Source of the DNA: Peribacillus deserti
Lineage (GTDB): Bacteria > Bacillota > Bacilli > Bacillales > DSM-1321
Direction of reading: 5' to 3'
NCBI RefSeq assembly: GCF_016909175.1
Contig: NZ_JAFBFI010000001.1
Location: 1 to 64,000, forward strand
DNA: 64,000 nucleotides
Part shown: positions 26,627-35,124 of the stretch, piece after piece
Layout of the letters: each line of letters opens with the position of its first letter
How positions within the stretch are numbered: the first letter of the stretch is position 1
The notes under the pieces: generated by a model
Seen by the model: only the letters and a program-made list of their open reading frames with translations
Told to the model about the DNA's origin: nothing
Database searches by the model: none
Made by a program: the position numbers and the translations under genes

Positions 26627-27310
26627 ATGCTGGGACAGTTGATAGAAAATGAGTGGGCTTCACTGCTGGAAGAAGAATTTAAAAAGCCGTATTTTACGGA
26701 GCTTGAACAGTTTCTTCAGGCTGAATATGAAACAGAAACGATATATCCTGCATCGGAGGATATCTTTAATGCCTTAAAATACACTTCTTTTAATAAGGTA
26801 AAAGTAGTCCTGCTGGGGCAGGATCCGTATCATGGCCCTAATCAGGCACACGGATTAAGCTTCTCAGTCAGGCCTGAGGTTACAGTCCCGCCTTCATTGA
26901 AAAATATCTTTAAAGAGCTTCACCAGGATACAGGCTGTCCCATTCCGGACCATGGTCATTTAACAAAGTGGGCCAGGGAGGGCGTCCTGCTTCTAAATAC
27001 CATTCTGACAGTCAAAAAAGGACAGGCTCATTCTCACAAAGGAAAAGGATGGGAAATGTTTACCGACCAGATCATACGTTTATTAAATTCCAGAGAAACT
27101 CCTCTTGTTTTTATCCTTTGGGGCAAGCCTGCACAGAGTAAGCTTCCTCTGATTGATACGGACAGGCATTTTATCATCACTTCACCGCATCCAAGCCCTT
27201 TTTCGGCAAATAAAGGTTTCTTTGGAAGCAGCCCTTTTTCTACAGCCAATCGTTATTTGGAACAGGCGGGCCTACAGAAAATAAATTGGTGTATAGAGGA
27301 TACCCAATAA
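26627..27310 (+). CDS. ung: Uracil-DNA glycosylase
   Basis: A 227-aa family-1 UDG. It has the water-activating Asp in LLGQDPYHGPNQAHGLSFSV near residue 65, the LLLNTILTV strand with uracil-binding Asn, and the C-terminal HPSPFSANKGFFG with catalytic His. It removes uracil from DNA. The start follows GAAAGGGGAG. In B. subtilis ung (ywdG) heads the same ywdI-ywdK-gerQ neighbourhood seen here. Confidence 0.96.
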   Translation: MLGQLIENEWASLLEEEFKKPYFTELEQFLQAEYETETIYPASEDIFNALKYTSFNKVKVVLLGQDPYHGPNQAHGLSFSVRPEVTVPPSLKNIFKELHQDTGCPIPDHGHLTKWAREGVLLLNTILTVKKGQAHSHKGKGWEMFTDQIIRLLNSRETPLVFILWGKPAQSKLPLIDTDRHFIITSPHPSPFSANKGFFGSSPFSTANRYLEQAGLQKINWCIEDTQ

Positions 27311-27323
27311 AAGATGCCTTTAA

Positions 27324-27339
27324 TGTTTCACATGAAACA
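27324..27339. promoter_or_regulatory. parS-like site (Spo0J/ParB)
   Basis: TGTTTCACATGAAACA differs from the Bacillus parS consensus TGTTtCACGTGAAACA at one position, in the central CG. It lies in the gap after ung. parS sites cluster in the origin-proximal part of Bacillus chromosomes, and the syntenic B. subtilis region is origin-proximal on the left arm. The central change may weaken binding. A 16-bp palindrome without a T run is unlikely to be a terminator. Confidence 0.55.
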
Positions 27340-27421
27340 CTCAGTCTAAACATGGGATAGCAGCTATTGGGGAAAATTAAGACTTATATGCTTTCTAAAT
27401 GTAAGAACAAGGAGCGGCAAA

Positions 27422-28426
27422 ATGGAGTATTTTCGGTTTAAACATGTGTATAACGCTATTTTTGCAATGGTGGCCGTCACGATATTTGGAACGATCGGAT
27501 TTTATTATACAGAGCATTTACATTTATTTGATGCCTTTTGGCTTACAGTGATTACAGTCCTGACAGTGGGCTATGGAGATGCGGTCCCTGAAAGCACAGC
27601 GGGAAAGCTGTTTGCCCTTGTTATCATTCCCTTAGGTATAGGAATCGTATCGTATGCAACAGGTGCCATTGCTACGGTCATGATTGAAGGGGAACTAACA
27701 AAAACTTTTGCTAAAAGGAGAATGAGCAGGGTGATATCCAAGCTTGAAAATCATGTAATCGTATGCGGACATGGCCGAGTGGGTGAGCAAGTACTCGAAC
27801 AATTAATACATACAGAAACTCCTACAGTAGTAATTGATATAGAGGAACTGGAACTCCCGGTAAATCTTCCTAAATATATACATTATATAGTAGGCAATGC
27901 TACGGATGATGAGGTCCTGAAAAGCGCAGGAATAGAAAAAGCTTCAGGCTTAGTTACGACTTTGCCGACAGATGCGGATAATGTTTTTGTCACATTAACA
28001 GCAAAAGGGATGAATGAAAATATTAAGGTCATCGCCAGGGCCGAAAAATTGCAGACCGAGGACAAGCTGATCAGGGCCGGTGCAGCAAGGGTCATCAATC
28101 CTTCCTCAATCGGCGGCAAACAGATGGTATTTTCCATCCTGAAGCCAGTCAGTGTCGATTATGTCAACGCTATGCTTCATGCCGGAAAACGCAGCTATGG
28201 AATAGAAGAAGTGAAATTAGTGAAAGATTCACCATTTATAAATAAAACAATAGGTGAACTTCGGATCAGAAGTGAATATGGAGTCATGGTTCTGGCGATT
28301 GTCAGGGAAGAGGAAATGAATAGCAATCCTGAACCGGAAGAAAAACTGCTGGAAAACGATATTATTGTAATCTTCGGCTCAGATAAGGAATTAAAAGAAT
28401 TTGAGAAAGAAGCACAAGCCATGTAG
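27422..28426 (+). CDS. yugO: Potassium channel with RCK domain (YugO-like)
   Basis: A 334-aa protein. Two transmembrane helices (residues about 12-30 and 60-82) flank the selectivity filter TVGYGDAVPES. A TrkA-N Rossmann domain follows (VIVCGHGRVGEQVLEQL near residue 112), then a TrkA-C domain (INKTIGELRIRSEYGVMVLAI). This is the plan of YugO, the K+ channel that B. subtilis uses in biofilm electrical signalling. AAGGAGCGG precedes ATG 27422. The gene begins 111 bp after ung. Confidence 0.88.
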   Translation: MEYFRFKHVYNAIFAMVAVTIFGTIGFYYTEHLHLFDAFWLTVITVLTVGYGDAVPESTAGKLFALVIIPLGIGIVSYATGAIATVMIEGELTKTFAKRRMSRVISKLENHVIVCGHGRVGEQVLEQLIHTETPTVVIDIEELELPVNLPKYIHYIVGNATDDEVLKSAGIEKASGLVTTLPTDADNVFVTLTAKGMNENIKVIARAEKLQTEDKLIRAGAARVINPSSIGGKQMVFSILKPVSVDYVNAMLHAGKRSYGIEEVKLVKDSPFINKTIGELRIRSEYGVMVLAIVREEEMNSNPEPEEKLLENDIIVIFGSDKELKEFEKEAQAM

Positions 28427-28470
28427 AATAAATAAATGCAGTGAAAAAAGCAGTAATAGAGGTGAAAGCC

Positions 28471-28755
28471 ATGGAAATCTCTTCTCGAAAAATGTTAGAT
28501 AAAATAGAGGATCTGCTCAACCAAGCCAAGTCTGCCGATAGTGAGGCGGGAGCACAAAAATACATAATAGCGATTCAGGCAGTATGCGATTTAATGCTGG
28601 AAGGGAATAGCGATACAGTTTCTGCTGCTGTCATGCCCATTGCCGAATTAAGCTTCCAATCGGTTCCAGCTAAAAGCATGAACCAGCCCTCATTGCCGCA
28701 GACTCAGCCTGCGCGTATAGAGGGAGCGAATGGAAATTCACTATTAGATTTTTAA
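28471..28755 (+). CDS. ywdI: YwdI family protein (DUF5327)
   Basis: A 94-aa acidic protein starting MEISSRKMLDKIEDLLNQA. One long helix with a KYIIAIQAVCDLML segment is followed by a Pro/Gln-rich linker and the short conserved end GNSLLDF. The frame opens with a GTG at 28441, but ATG 28471 has GAGGTGA 6 nt before it. The function is unknown. Position after ung matches B. subtilis. Confidence 0.8.
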   Translation: MEISSRKMLDKIEDLLNQAKSADSEAGAQKYIIAIQAVCDLMLEGNSDTVSAAVMPIAELSFQSVPAKSMNQPSLPQTQPARIEGANGNSLLDF

Positions 28756-28879
28756 AAAGCTGCTTTCAGCTTATGCGCATATGTAAGCGTCAAAACAGTT
28801 CATAAAGGCTGTATACGAAATGAGGCATAACAACTAAACTGAGCTTAAATAGTCAAAAAACAACCAGGGGGAAAATAAC

Positions 28880-29251
28880 TTGAAAACATTTCTGCTGCTA
28901 GGGGCGATCAACGCCTTTTTAGCTGTTGCACTTGGAGCATTTGGAGCTCATGGACTGGAAGGTAAAATCTCAGATAAATATTTAGAAACCTGGAAAACGG
29001 CTGTAAACTATCAAATGTTTCATGCTTCAGGATTACTGATTATCGGATTACTGGCTGGAACCTTAAAGACAGGAAATCTTCTATCGTGGTCTGGCTGGCT
29101 GATGCTGGTTGGCATCCTTTTGTTTTCCGGAAGTTTGTACATATTAAGTGTCACTGGCATTAAAGTACTTGGAGCGATCACTCCACTCGGAGGATTGGCC
29201 TTTTTGGCGGCATGGGTTCTACTGATAACTGCTGTCTATAAGCATATGTAA
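28880..29251 (+). CDS. ywdK: DUF423 membrane protein (YwdK)
   Basis: A 123-aa protein with four transmembrane helices. The N-terminal block LGAINAFLAVALGAFGAHGLEGKIS and the NYQMFHASGLLIIGLL segment are characteristic of DUF423. It starts with TTG at 28880 after AGGGGG (8 nt). The biochemical function is unknown. The convergent gerQ lies 48 bp away behind a shared terminator. Confidence 0.88.
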   Translation: MKTFLLLGAINAFLAVALGAFGAHGLEGKISDKYLETWKTAVNYQMFHASGLLIIGLLAGTLKTGNLLSWSGWLMLVGILLFSGSLYILSVTGIKVLGAITPLGGLAFLAAWVLLITAVYKHM

Positions 29252-29255
29252 CAAC

Positions 29256-29291
29256 AAAACCACCGGAACTCCCATTTGTCCCGGTGGTTTT
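29256..29291. terminator. Bidirectional terminator ywdK / gerQ
   Basis: AAAACCACCGG and CCGGTGGTTTT form an 11-bp stem with A/T runs on both flanks. Confidence 0.88.
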
Positions 29292-29299
29292 GTTTGTTA

Positions 29300-29842
29300 T
29301 TACCTCGGCGGATAAGTGGCTAAGCGCGGTCCCTGTCCTGCCGCATACGGATACTCATATTCAATTTCTTCGTCAAACGTTACATAATCGACATACACCA
29401 TTAATATAAGGTATCTCATCCCTGTCTGTGGATCGCTGAGAATGATGTGGTCCCTTCCGGCAGCTTCAATAATGCCTTTAAATATCTTGGCATTCCATTC
29501 CCGGTTATTTTCGAAAGTGGCATACACAGTCGCGAGTTTTCCCCGATTTAGCCTGAGAATATTTTCAATATAAGACTGTTCAGGCGGCAGGCCTCCGCCT
29601 GGTACTGTAGGCTGACCCATTCCTGCACCAGCGCCTGGCATCTGGCCAGCGGGAACCCCTTCAGCTCCCCCCGGGTATTCCGGTGTTGGCGGCTGAAATG
29701 TTCCTTGCGGCTGGGCTCCAGGCAGCTGCTGGTATTGAGCCCCCGGCTGCTGCTGAAACATCGGCTGCTGAGCTTGAGTATATGGATTATACGGGGGAGT
29801 GTACCCAGGGTAAGGGTTTTGATTAGAAGACTGTCTCATCAT
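29300..29842 (-). CDS. gerQ: Spore coat protein GerQ
   Basis: A 180-aa protein. The N-terminal half is low-complexity Pro/Gln/Gly/Tyr (repeated QQP, QPQG and GAQ runs), with many glutamines that could be crosslinked. The C-terminal about 90 residues form the conserved GerQ domain (SYIENILRLNRGKLATVYATF, then DHIILSDPQTGMRYLI). In B. subtilis GerQ localises the cortex hydrolase CwlJ in the coat and is crosslinked by transglutaminase. ATG 29842 follows GGAGGG at 7 nt; the upstream TTG at 29857 lies in the ribosome site. This is a marker for sporulation. Confidence 0.92.
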   Translation of the reverse strand: MMRQSSNQNPYPGYTPPYNPYTQAQQPMFQQQPGAQYQQLPGAQPQGTFQPPTPEYPGGAEGVPAGQMPGAGAGMGQPTVPGGGLPPEQSYIENILRLNRGKLATVYATFENNREWNAKIFKGIIEAAGRDHIILSDPQTGMRYLILMVYVDYVTFDEEIEYEYPYAAGQGPRLATYPPR

Positions 29843-30006
29843 TAGAAATCCCTCCAAAAATTTACATGCTTAAGAAACCATATGCTGCAGTAAGTAATTT
29901 TTATTCATCTACCCAGGCGGCCATGCCCGGATAAACGTATGAATTAGTTAATTTCTCACTATTCCATATGTATGAGGAAAGATGTCTTTTATTCCAGTTA
30001 TCCAAT

Positions 30007-30034
30007 AAAAAAAGCCCTCCGGCTTAGGAGGGCT
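30007..30034 (-). terminator. Terminator of hemQ
   Basis: AGCCCTCC and GGAGGGCT pair with a 6-nt loop; the minus strand continues into seven T. Confidence 0.9.
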
Positions 30035-30043
30035 GAAAAAGTC

Positions 30044-30790
30044 TTATACACTTAGAAACTTTGGAAATTCTTCCTCTGTTAAGATATTTCCTACAAAGAA
30101 GGAACCAAATTCGCCGTAGCGTGCACTAACTTCATCAAAACGCATTTCGTAGACAAGCTTTTTAAATTGAAGTACATCATCTGAGAACAGAGTGACTCCC
30201 CATTCATAATCATCGAAGCCTACAGAACCAGTTATGATTTGTTTTACCTTGCCGGCATATTGGCGTCCAATCATTCCATGCGAGCGCATAAGCGTACGTC
30301 GGTCTTCCATAGAAAGCATATACCAGTTATCATTGCCCTGGCGGCGCTTGTCCATCGGATAGAAACACACATATTTTGCTTTTGGCAGTTCAGGATAAAG
30401 GCGCGCACGAACATGCGGATTTTCGTAAGGATCTTCTTCTCCTGAAGCCAGATAATTGCTCAGCTCAACAACTGAAACATAGGAATGAGCAGGAACAAGG
30501 AACTCGGCAAGCTTTGACTTATTAAATTCAGTTTCGATCACATTCAGTTCTTCCATCGTTGGACGAAGAAGCATCATCATAAAATCAGCTTTTTGCCCCA
30601 CAATAGTATAAACCGCATGGCTGCCTTGTTTGTTTTCCTGAGTCTGGTTCCACTTTTCAACTAACCCAAGGAATTCGTTAACGGCTTCCTTGCGCTCGTC
30701 TTCGGGCAGCATTTTCCAGGTTGTCCAATCAACAGAACGAAAATCATGCAGGCAGTACCAGCCGTCTAGTGTTTGAGCTGCTTCACTCAT
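30044..30790 (-). CDS. hemQ: Coproheme decarboxylase / HemQ (chlorite dismutase family)
   Basis: A 248-aa protein of the Cld fold. The [21 protein letters not shown] block near residues 170-190 carries the proximal heme His. [16 protein letters not shown] near 147 carries the Tyr that works in decarboxylation. HemQ converts coproheme to heme in the last step of the Gram-positive coproporphyrin-dependent pathway. It begins [19 protein letters not shown], like the YwfI family. It is divergent from pta. Confidence 0.95.
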   Translation of the reverse strand: MSEAAQTLDGWYCLHDFRSVDWTTWKMLPEDERKEAVNEFLGLVEKWNQTQENKQGSHAVYTIVGQKADFMMMLLRPTMEELNVIETEFNKSKLAEFLVPAHSYVSVVELSNYLASGEEDPYENPHVRARLYPELPKAKYVCFYPMDKRRQGNDNWYMLSMEDRRTLMRSHGMIGRQYAGKVKQIITGSVGFDDYEWGVTLFSDDVLQFKKLVYEMRFDEVSARYGEFGSFFVGNILTEEEFPKFLSV

Positions 30791-31136
30791 TTATCATCAC
30801 TCCATTAAGTCAATTTCTACAATTTTACTATAGCATACGTTGGCTCTATTACCACCTATGAACAGCTTCAAATCTGTTTCGTTTTAGTGAACTCGGCACT
30901 ATTTTGACACAGGCACATTCTATCTGACACTCGTACTCTGTAATATTCCAAAGACAAAGAGGTTTATAACCTTAAAATAAGGAAATCATTTTATTGTAAA
31001 AAGAAGTGCAAGTGTCGAATATTTCGGAATAAAAGAACATTTTGGATGTAAGCGGTATTTTTGTTTTGGAAATTAGTAATTTTTAAAAGATAAGAGTATC
31101 CTATACAAGAATTAAAGCGGAAAGAAGGAATTTATA
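30791..31136. promoter_or_regulatory. hemQ / pta divergent region with a possible cre
   Basis: TGTAAGCGGTATTT (31047-31060) matches the cre consensus TGwAAnCGnTnwCA except for the last two bases. CcpA activates pta through an upstream cre in B. subtilis, so the position is sensible, but the match is imperfect. No convincing -35/-10 pair was found for either gene. Confidence 0.35.
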
Positions 31137-32114
31137 ATGAGCGACTTATTTAGGGCTTTAACAGAAAGAGTTACCGGCAATAATATTAAAATTGTATTTC
31201 CTGAAGGCATGGATGAAAGAATCTTAACAGCTGCAGGAAGACTTGCAGCAGATAATATCCTTACACCGATCCTGATCGGAAATATTGAAAAAATTCAATC
31301 CAGAGCAGAAGAACTAAATGTTTCTTTGGATAAAGTTGAAATTTATGATCCTCAAAACTTTATCATGATGGACGAGCTGGTAGCTTCATTTATTGAACGC
31401 CGCAAAGGAAAAGTTACAGAAGAGCAGGCTAGAACGATGTTGCTTGATGAGAACTATTTTGGAACCATGCTTGTCTATGCCAATAAAGCAGACGGCCTTG
31501 TAAGCGGAGCAGCTCATTCTACTGCTGACACGGTCCGCCCTGCCTTGCAAATTATCAAAACAAAAGAAGGAGTTAAGAAAACATCTGGTGTGTTCATCAT
31601 GGTTCGTGATGACGAGAAATATGTTTTCGCTGACTGTGCCATCAACATTGCTCCTGACAGCCAGGACCTGGCAGAGATCGCAGTTGAAAGTGCTAGAACA
31701 GCAAGTATGTTTGATATAGAACCGCGCGTGGCTATGCTAAGCTTTTCCACAAAAGGCTCAGCACAGTCTCCAGAAACGCAAAAAGTAGCGGATGCTGTTG
31801 CAGCAGCACAAGTGCTAGATCCTTTATTAGTAATCGACGGAGAATTCCAGTTTGACGCAGCCTTTGTTCCATCCGTAGCGGTGAAAAAAGCACCGAATTC
31901 CCCGCTTCAGGGAAATGCAAATGTATTTATCTTCCCAAGCCTTGAAGCAGGAAACATCGGCTACAAAATCGCACAAAGACTCGGAAACTTCGAAGCAGTA
32001 GGACCTATTCTGCAAGGCCTGAACCGTCCGGTAAACGACCTTTCCAGAGGCTGCAGCGAAGAAGACGTATATAAACTAGCGTTAATCACAGCTGCACAAA
32101 CTCTCCACAGATAA
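31137..32114 (+). CDS. pta: Phosphate acetyltransferase
   Basis: A 325-aa single-domain Pta of the short Gram-positive type, lacking the N-terminal regulatory part of enterobacterial Pta. Conserved segments are KIVFPEGMDERIL near residue 18, DGLVSGAAHSTADTVRPALQ near 120, FSTKGSAQSPET near 202 and the C-terminal NRPVNDLSRGCSEEDV. It interconverts acetyl-CoA and acetyl phosphate for overflow metabolism. AGAAGGAA precedes the ATG. Confidence 0.96.
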   Translation: MSDLFRALTERVTGNNIKIVFPEGMDERILTAAGRLAADNILTPILIGNIEKIQSRAEELNVSLDKVEIYDPQNFIMMDELVASFIERRKGKVTEEQARTMLLDENYFGTMLVYANKADGLVSGAAHSTADTVRPALQIIKTKEGVKKTSGVFIMVRDDEKYVFADCAINIAPDSQDLAEIAVESARTASMFDIEPRVAMLSFSTKGSAQSPETQKVADAVAAAQVLDPLLVIDGEFQFDAAFVPSVAVKKAPNSPLQGNANVFIFPSLEAGNIGYKIAQRLGNFEAVGPILQGLNRPVNDLSRGCSEEDVYKLALITAAQTLHR

Positions 32115-32126
32115 TTGAAAGCATGA

Positions 32127-32157
32127 AAGGCTGCCCTTTAGGGGGCGGCCTTTTTTT
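32127..32157 (+). terminator. Terminator of pta
   Basis: GGCTGCCC and GGGCGGCC pair (one G-T) and are followed by seven T. Confidence 0.88.
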
Positions 32158-32520
32158 AGGTTCAGTGGGCAGTTTATAAGGACTAACCTTTACCCGGGGA
32201 TATCATCAATGCTTATCGTATAGTCAGGTTCATTAAATGAATGTGCGGGGGAGTTAGATTCTATCTTCCGGAAAACATAGACAGCCCGCTATGTTTTGTA
32301 GGTGAACAGCCTGTCTATTCCATGAAAATGTATCTTCTTAAGCTCGACTGGGCCGCTTCTCTGCAAAGAACAAGAAATTTAGGAGTGGTAAATCCAAGTT
32401 TCACCCTATTTTTCACCTCAAGTATCTCTTTGGTTTATGCGGTCAGCCTGAATTTAATTAATAATGAACAGTACTAATGCTTAGTAATAAGAATTACAAG
32501 AAGTTAAAGGCGGGGAGAAT

Positions 32521-32660
32521 TAATTTAAAGAGTGAAATTCAAATTTAAGAGTGAAAATTCAAATTTAAGAGTGAAAATTCAGATTTAAGAGTGAAAATCC
32601 AAATTTAAGAGTGAAAATCCAAATTTAAGAGTGAAAATCCAAATTTAAGAGGATTTGTCC
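32521..32660. repeat. Tandem 20-bp repeat, about seven units
   Basis: The unit reads AAATTTAAGAGTGAAAATTC, with TTC becoming TCC in the later copies. Units start at 32541, 32561, 32581, 32601 and 32621 at exact 20-bp steps, with a diverged unit on each side. It contains stop codons in several frames and is not coding. It lies between pta and lipL. The rest of that gap (32158-32520 and 32661-32840) holds a 78-codon frame at 32241 without support and nothing else I recognise. Confidence 0.95.
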
Positions 32661-32840
32661 GGTTCTTCAGAGTTTGGGGATACAAATCTTTTCACTAGAG
32701 ATTGTATAGCCCCGACAGTTCATCCATACCAGCCATAAACGAGCCGCCAACATCAACTAACCCCCCAACAACCTGCAGCAACCACTCTCACCCATATGGT
32801 ATAATAGAGCATAGTTTAGAGTTTGAAGGAGTTATCTATT

Positions 32841-33689
32841 GTGGCAGAGGAAACGTCCCTGTTAAAGCAGGATAAATGGAGAATTATTGATCAATCTTCT
32901 CTTGGCCCTAATTTTAAAGCGATACAATCTTTTGCAATGGATGATACCCTGTGCCAGTCAGTCGGGGCAGACCTTTCGCCGGCTGCAGCCAGAGCCTGGG
33001 TGCACCATTCTACTATTGTGCTCGGAATACAGGATACAAGACTTCCATTTTTGGAAAAAGGGCTTGTTTATTTAGCGGATCAAGGCTACGACTATATCGT
33101 CCGTAATTCTGGAGGACTGGCAGTTGTATTAGATGAGGGAGTTTTGAATTTATCTTTAATTTTTCAGGAAACAGAACGTAAGAAGATAGATATAAACCGC
33201 GGCTATGAGACCATGTTCCAGTTAATCAAATATATGTTTAAAGACTTCCCGCTGGATATAGAAGCAAGGGAAATCACCGGCTCGTACTGCCCGGGGAGCT
33301 ATGACTTAAGCATTCATGGAAAAAAATTTGCCGGCATTTCACAAAGAAGAATTCGAAACGGAGTAGCTGTGCAGATTTATCTTTCGGTTGAAGGCAGCGG
33401 CAGCGCGCGAGCACAGTTGATTCACGATTTCTATAGATTAGCAAAAGGCGATGCCCAAACAAAATTTGAGGTTCCTGACATCCGGCCAGAGGTGATGGCT
33501 TCGCTGTCAGAGCTTTTACAAGTGCCCCTAACTGTGCAGGATGTGATGCTTCGTTTTTTAAAAACCCTTCAGGAACATAGTTCGCATATATATAACAGCG
33601 GGCTTGCCAGTGAAGAAACAACGCAGTTCGAAGGCTATTTGAAGAGAATGATAGACCGCAACGAGAAGTTCGGTCTGGACCTAACATGA
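32841..33689 (+). CDS. lipL: Octanoyl-[GcvH]:protein N-octanoyltransferase LipL
   Basis: A 282-aa lipoate-ligase-fold protein. The catalytic Cys is near residue 150 in [16 protein letters not shown], followed by the conserved Lys and [14 protein letters not shown]. It matches B. subtilis LipL (YwfL), which moves octanoyl or lipoyl groups from GcvH to E2 subunits. The frame opens at TTG 32823, but GTG 32841 is chosen because AAGGAG lies 8-9 nt before it. It works after LipM and before or with LipA, encoded at 15.9-17.7 kb. Confidence 0.93.
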   Translation: MAEETSLLKQDKWRIIDQSSLGPNFKAIQSFAMDDTLCQSVGADLSPAAARAWVHHSTIVLGIQDTRLPFLEKGLVYLADQGYDYIVRNSGGLAVVLDEGVLNLSLIFQETERKKIDINRGYETMFQLIKYMFKDFPLDIEAREITGSYCPGSYDLSIHGKKFAGISQRRIRNGVAVQIYLSVEGSGSARAQLIHDFYRLAKGDAQTKFEVPDIRPEVMASLSELLQVPLTVQDVMLRFLKTLQEHSSHIYNSGLASEETTQFEGYLKRMIDRNEKFGLDLT

Positions 33690-33747
33690 AAATTTTTTAT
33701 CATCAAATCAAGAGCCAAAGAAACCCGGCGTATGTAAATTTAATATA

Positions 33748-33785
33748 AAAAACAGCCACCTGTTAGCAGCAGATGGCTGTTTTTC
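33748..33785. terminator. Bidirectional terminator lipL / rsfA
   Basis: AACAGCCA and TGGCTGTT pair, with A runs before and T runs after, between two convergent genes. Confidence 0.85.
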
Positions 33786-33839
33786 TATTTATATCGAGAA
33801 TCAATGCTGCCAGTTTCTCTCTCAAATTGAATCAGATCT

Positions 33840-34622
33840 TTATTCAGCTACTTTTTCTAAGTTCCCGTTACGGTCCATTTTAAATTTGGTAGCCGGACGG
33901 TCATCTTCATCTAAAAGTACATGCTTTCTTGCACGGTTCATAATCTTCATAAGTGTTTCATAGTCTTCCTGCATCATGCCGGAATTTTGCTCAAGATCTG
34001 TAATTCTTTTTTGTAAATCTATATTTTGCTGCTTTAAATCTTTAATTTCCAGGCGGAGTCTTTCGTTCTCTGATTTTAGTACTTGGTTTTGCAGCTGGCT
34101 TCCGCTGATTGACTGCAGATAGGTAATGACCGTATCGAGTGTGATTTCGGTTCGCAGGGAAGGTACTGCAGCAGGTGCTGTATAGGAAACAACCGGTGCG
34201 GTGTATGCAGCTGGCTCTTGTACGGGTGCTGTATACGCCTGCGTCTCCATTTCTACCATTTCACCCATTTCGAAGTCTTGTGAATGAAATGTATGAATCT
34301 CTTCTAATGGCACTGTATGTGTAATATCGTCAATGGTTGGTGCTGGCGGGCTGTATAGCAGCTTTTTCTTTCCGCCCTGTTCTTTCCCAAGGATCCGATT
34401 TCTTTGCTTTCTCTGCTTCTTAGCCAGTTGAAGTGCCTTTTCATAATTATGGCGGACAACTGCATTCCAGCGGAATCCGCAGGCCGCAGAAGTTCTATTA
34501 AGTTTATCCCCAATTTCCTCGAAGGCATTCAGCTGTGTGCTGCCTTCTCTCACATGCCTTAAAACGGTTTCTGCAAGCAATAAATCATTCTCTTCAGTCC
34601 ATGCATCTTGTCGAACTTTCAT
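33840..34622 (-). CDS. rsfA: RsfA-family prespore transcription regulator
   Basis: A 260-aa protein. The N-terminal Myb/SANT-like domain (RQDAWTEENDLLLAETVLRHV, then RTSAACGFRWNAVVR) is followed by a basic stretch (KKQRKQRNR), a Pro/Thr-rich linker containing repeated YTAP motifs, and a C-terminal coiled coil with heptad leucines (NERLRLEIKDLKQQNIDLQ). RsfA is a sigma-F-dependent regulator that tunes sigma-F genes in the forespore. ATG 34622 follows AAAGGGAG; an upstream extension to 34661 is not likely used. The position next to ywfO matches B. subtilis. Confidence 0.88.
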   Translation of the reverse strand: MKVRQDAWTEENDLLLAETVLRHVREGSTQLNAFEEIGDKLNRTSAACGFRWNAVVRHNYEKALQLAKKQRKQRNRILGKEQGGKKKLLYSPPAPTIDDITHTVPLEEIHTFHSQDFEMGEMVEMETQAYTAPVQEPAAYTAPVVSYTAPAAVPSLRTEITLDTVITYLQSISGSQLQNQVLKSENERLRLEIKDLKQQNIDLQKRITDLEQNSGMMQEDYETLMKIMNRARKHVLLDEDDRPATKFKMDRNGNLEKVAE

Positions 34623-35124
34623 CCTATTACTCCCTTTCCTGCTAGATGGATATTTTAGCATGATTTTAGAAAAAAACAGTTAGCTTCAAATGCTCTTTAG
34701 TCAAGATGTGTGAACCATTATTTTCTTCTGCGCCAGGATGTTTAGTAACCCTGACAGCTGAATAACCACGCCGCTTCTTACAAACAGTGTGGACACTCTT
34801 ACAACTTTTTATACAGGTTGGAAGGATAATAGTTAATAGATAAATAAAGACTCTAGGAAAACCAGTATGATTCATTTGCGATCTCTCTCGAATAGGTCGA
34901 AAAATTAACTACCGGCTATTTTGTTTAGAACGATTCACAATGAGGGAAAATAAATGCTAGCAGAAAGATTTAAGCTGAAAAGGCAAATTTACACCAACCT
35001 AGAAACCGACATGATCCACTATGGTTCGCCATTTTTTTCTTTTTCCAGGCGAAGTATGGTAGGAATTTGGAAAATAACAAGCTATAATATAAACATGGTA
35101 GATTACGAAAATGAGGGTCAGCCT
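34623..35124. promoter_or_regulatory. rsfA / ywfO divergent region
   Basis: TATAAT at 35083-35088 is a good -10 box lying 36 bp before the chosen ywfO start; its -35 is poor. The rest of the 502 bp shows no repeat or RNA motif that I can recognise. Confidence 0.4.

Noticed and set aside
27324-27339. ung terminator
   Set aside because: The palindrome has no T run and matches parS closely, so it is not called a terminator.
32241-32477. 78-codon plus-strand frame between pta and lipL
   Set aside because: It has a GGGG-like site at best and no recognisable family or domain; kept as non-coding.
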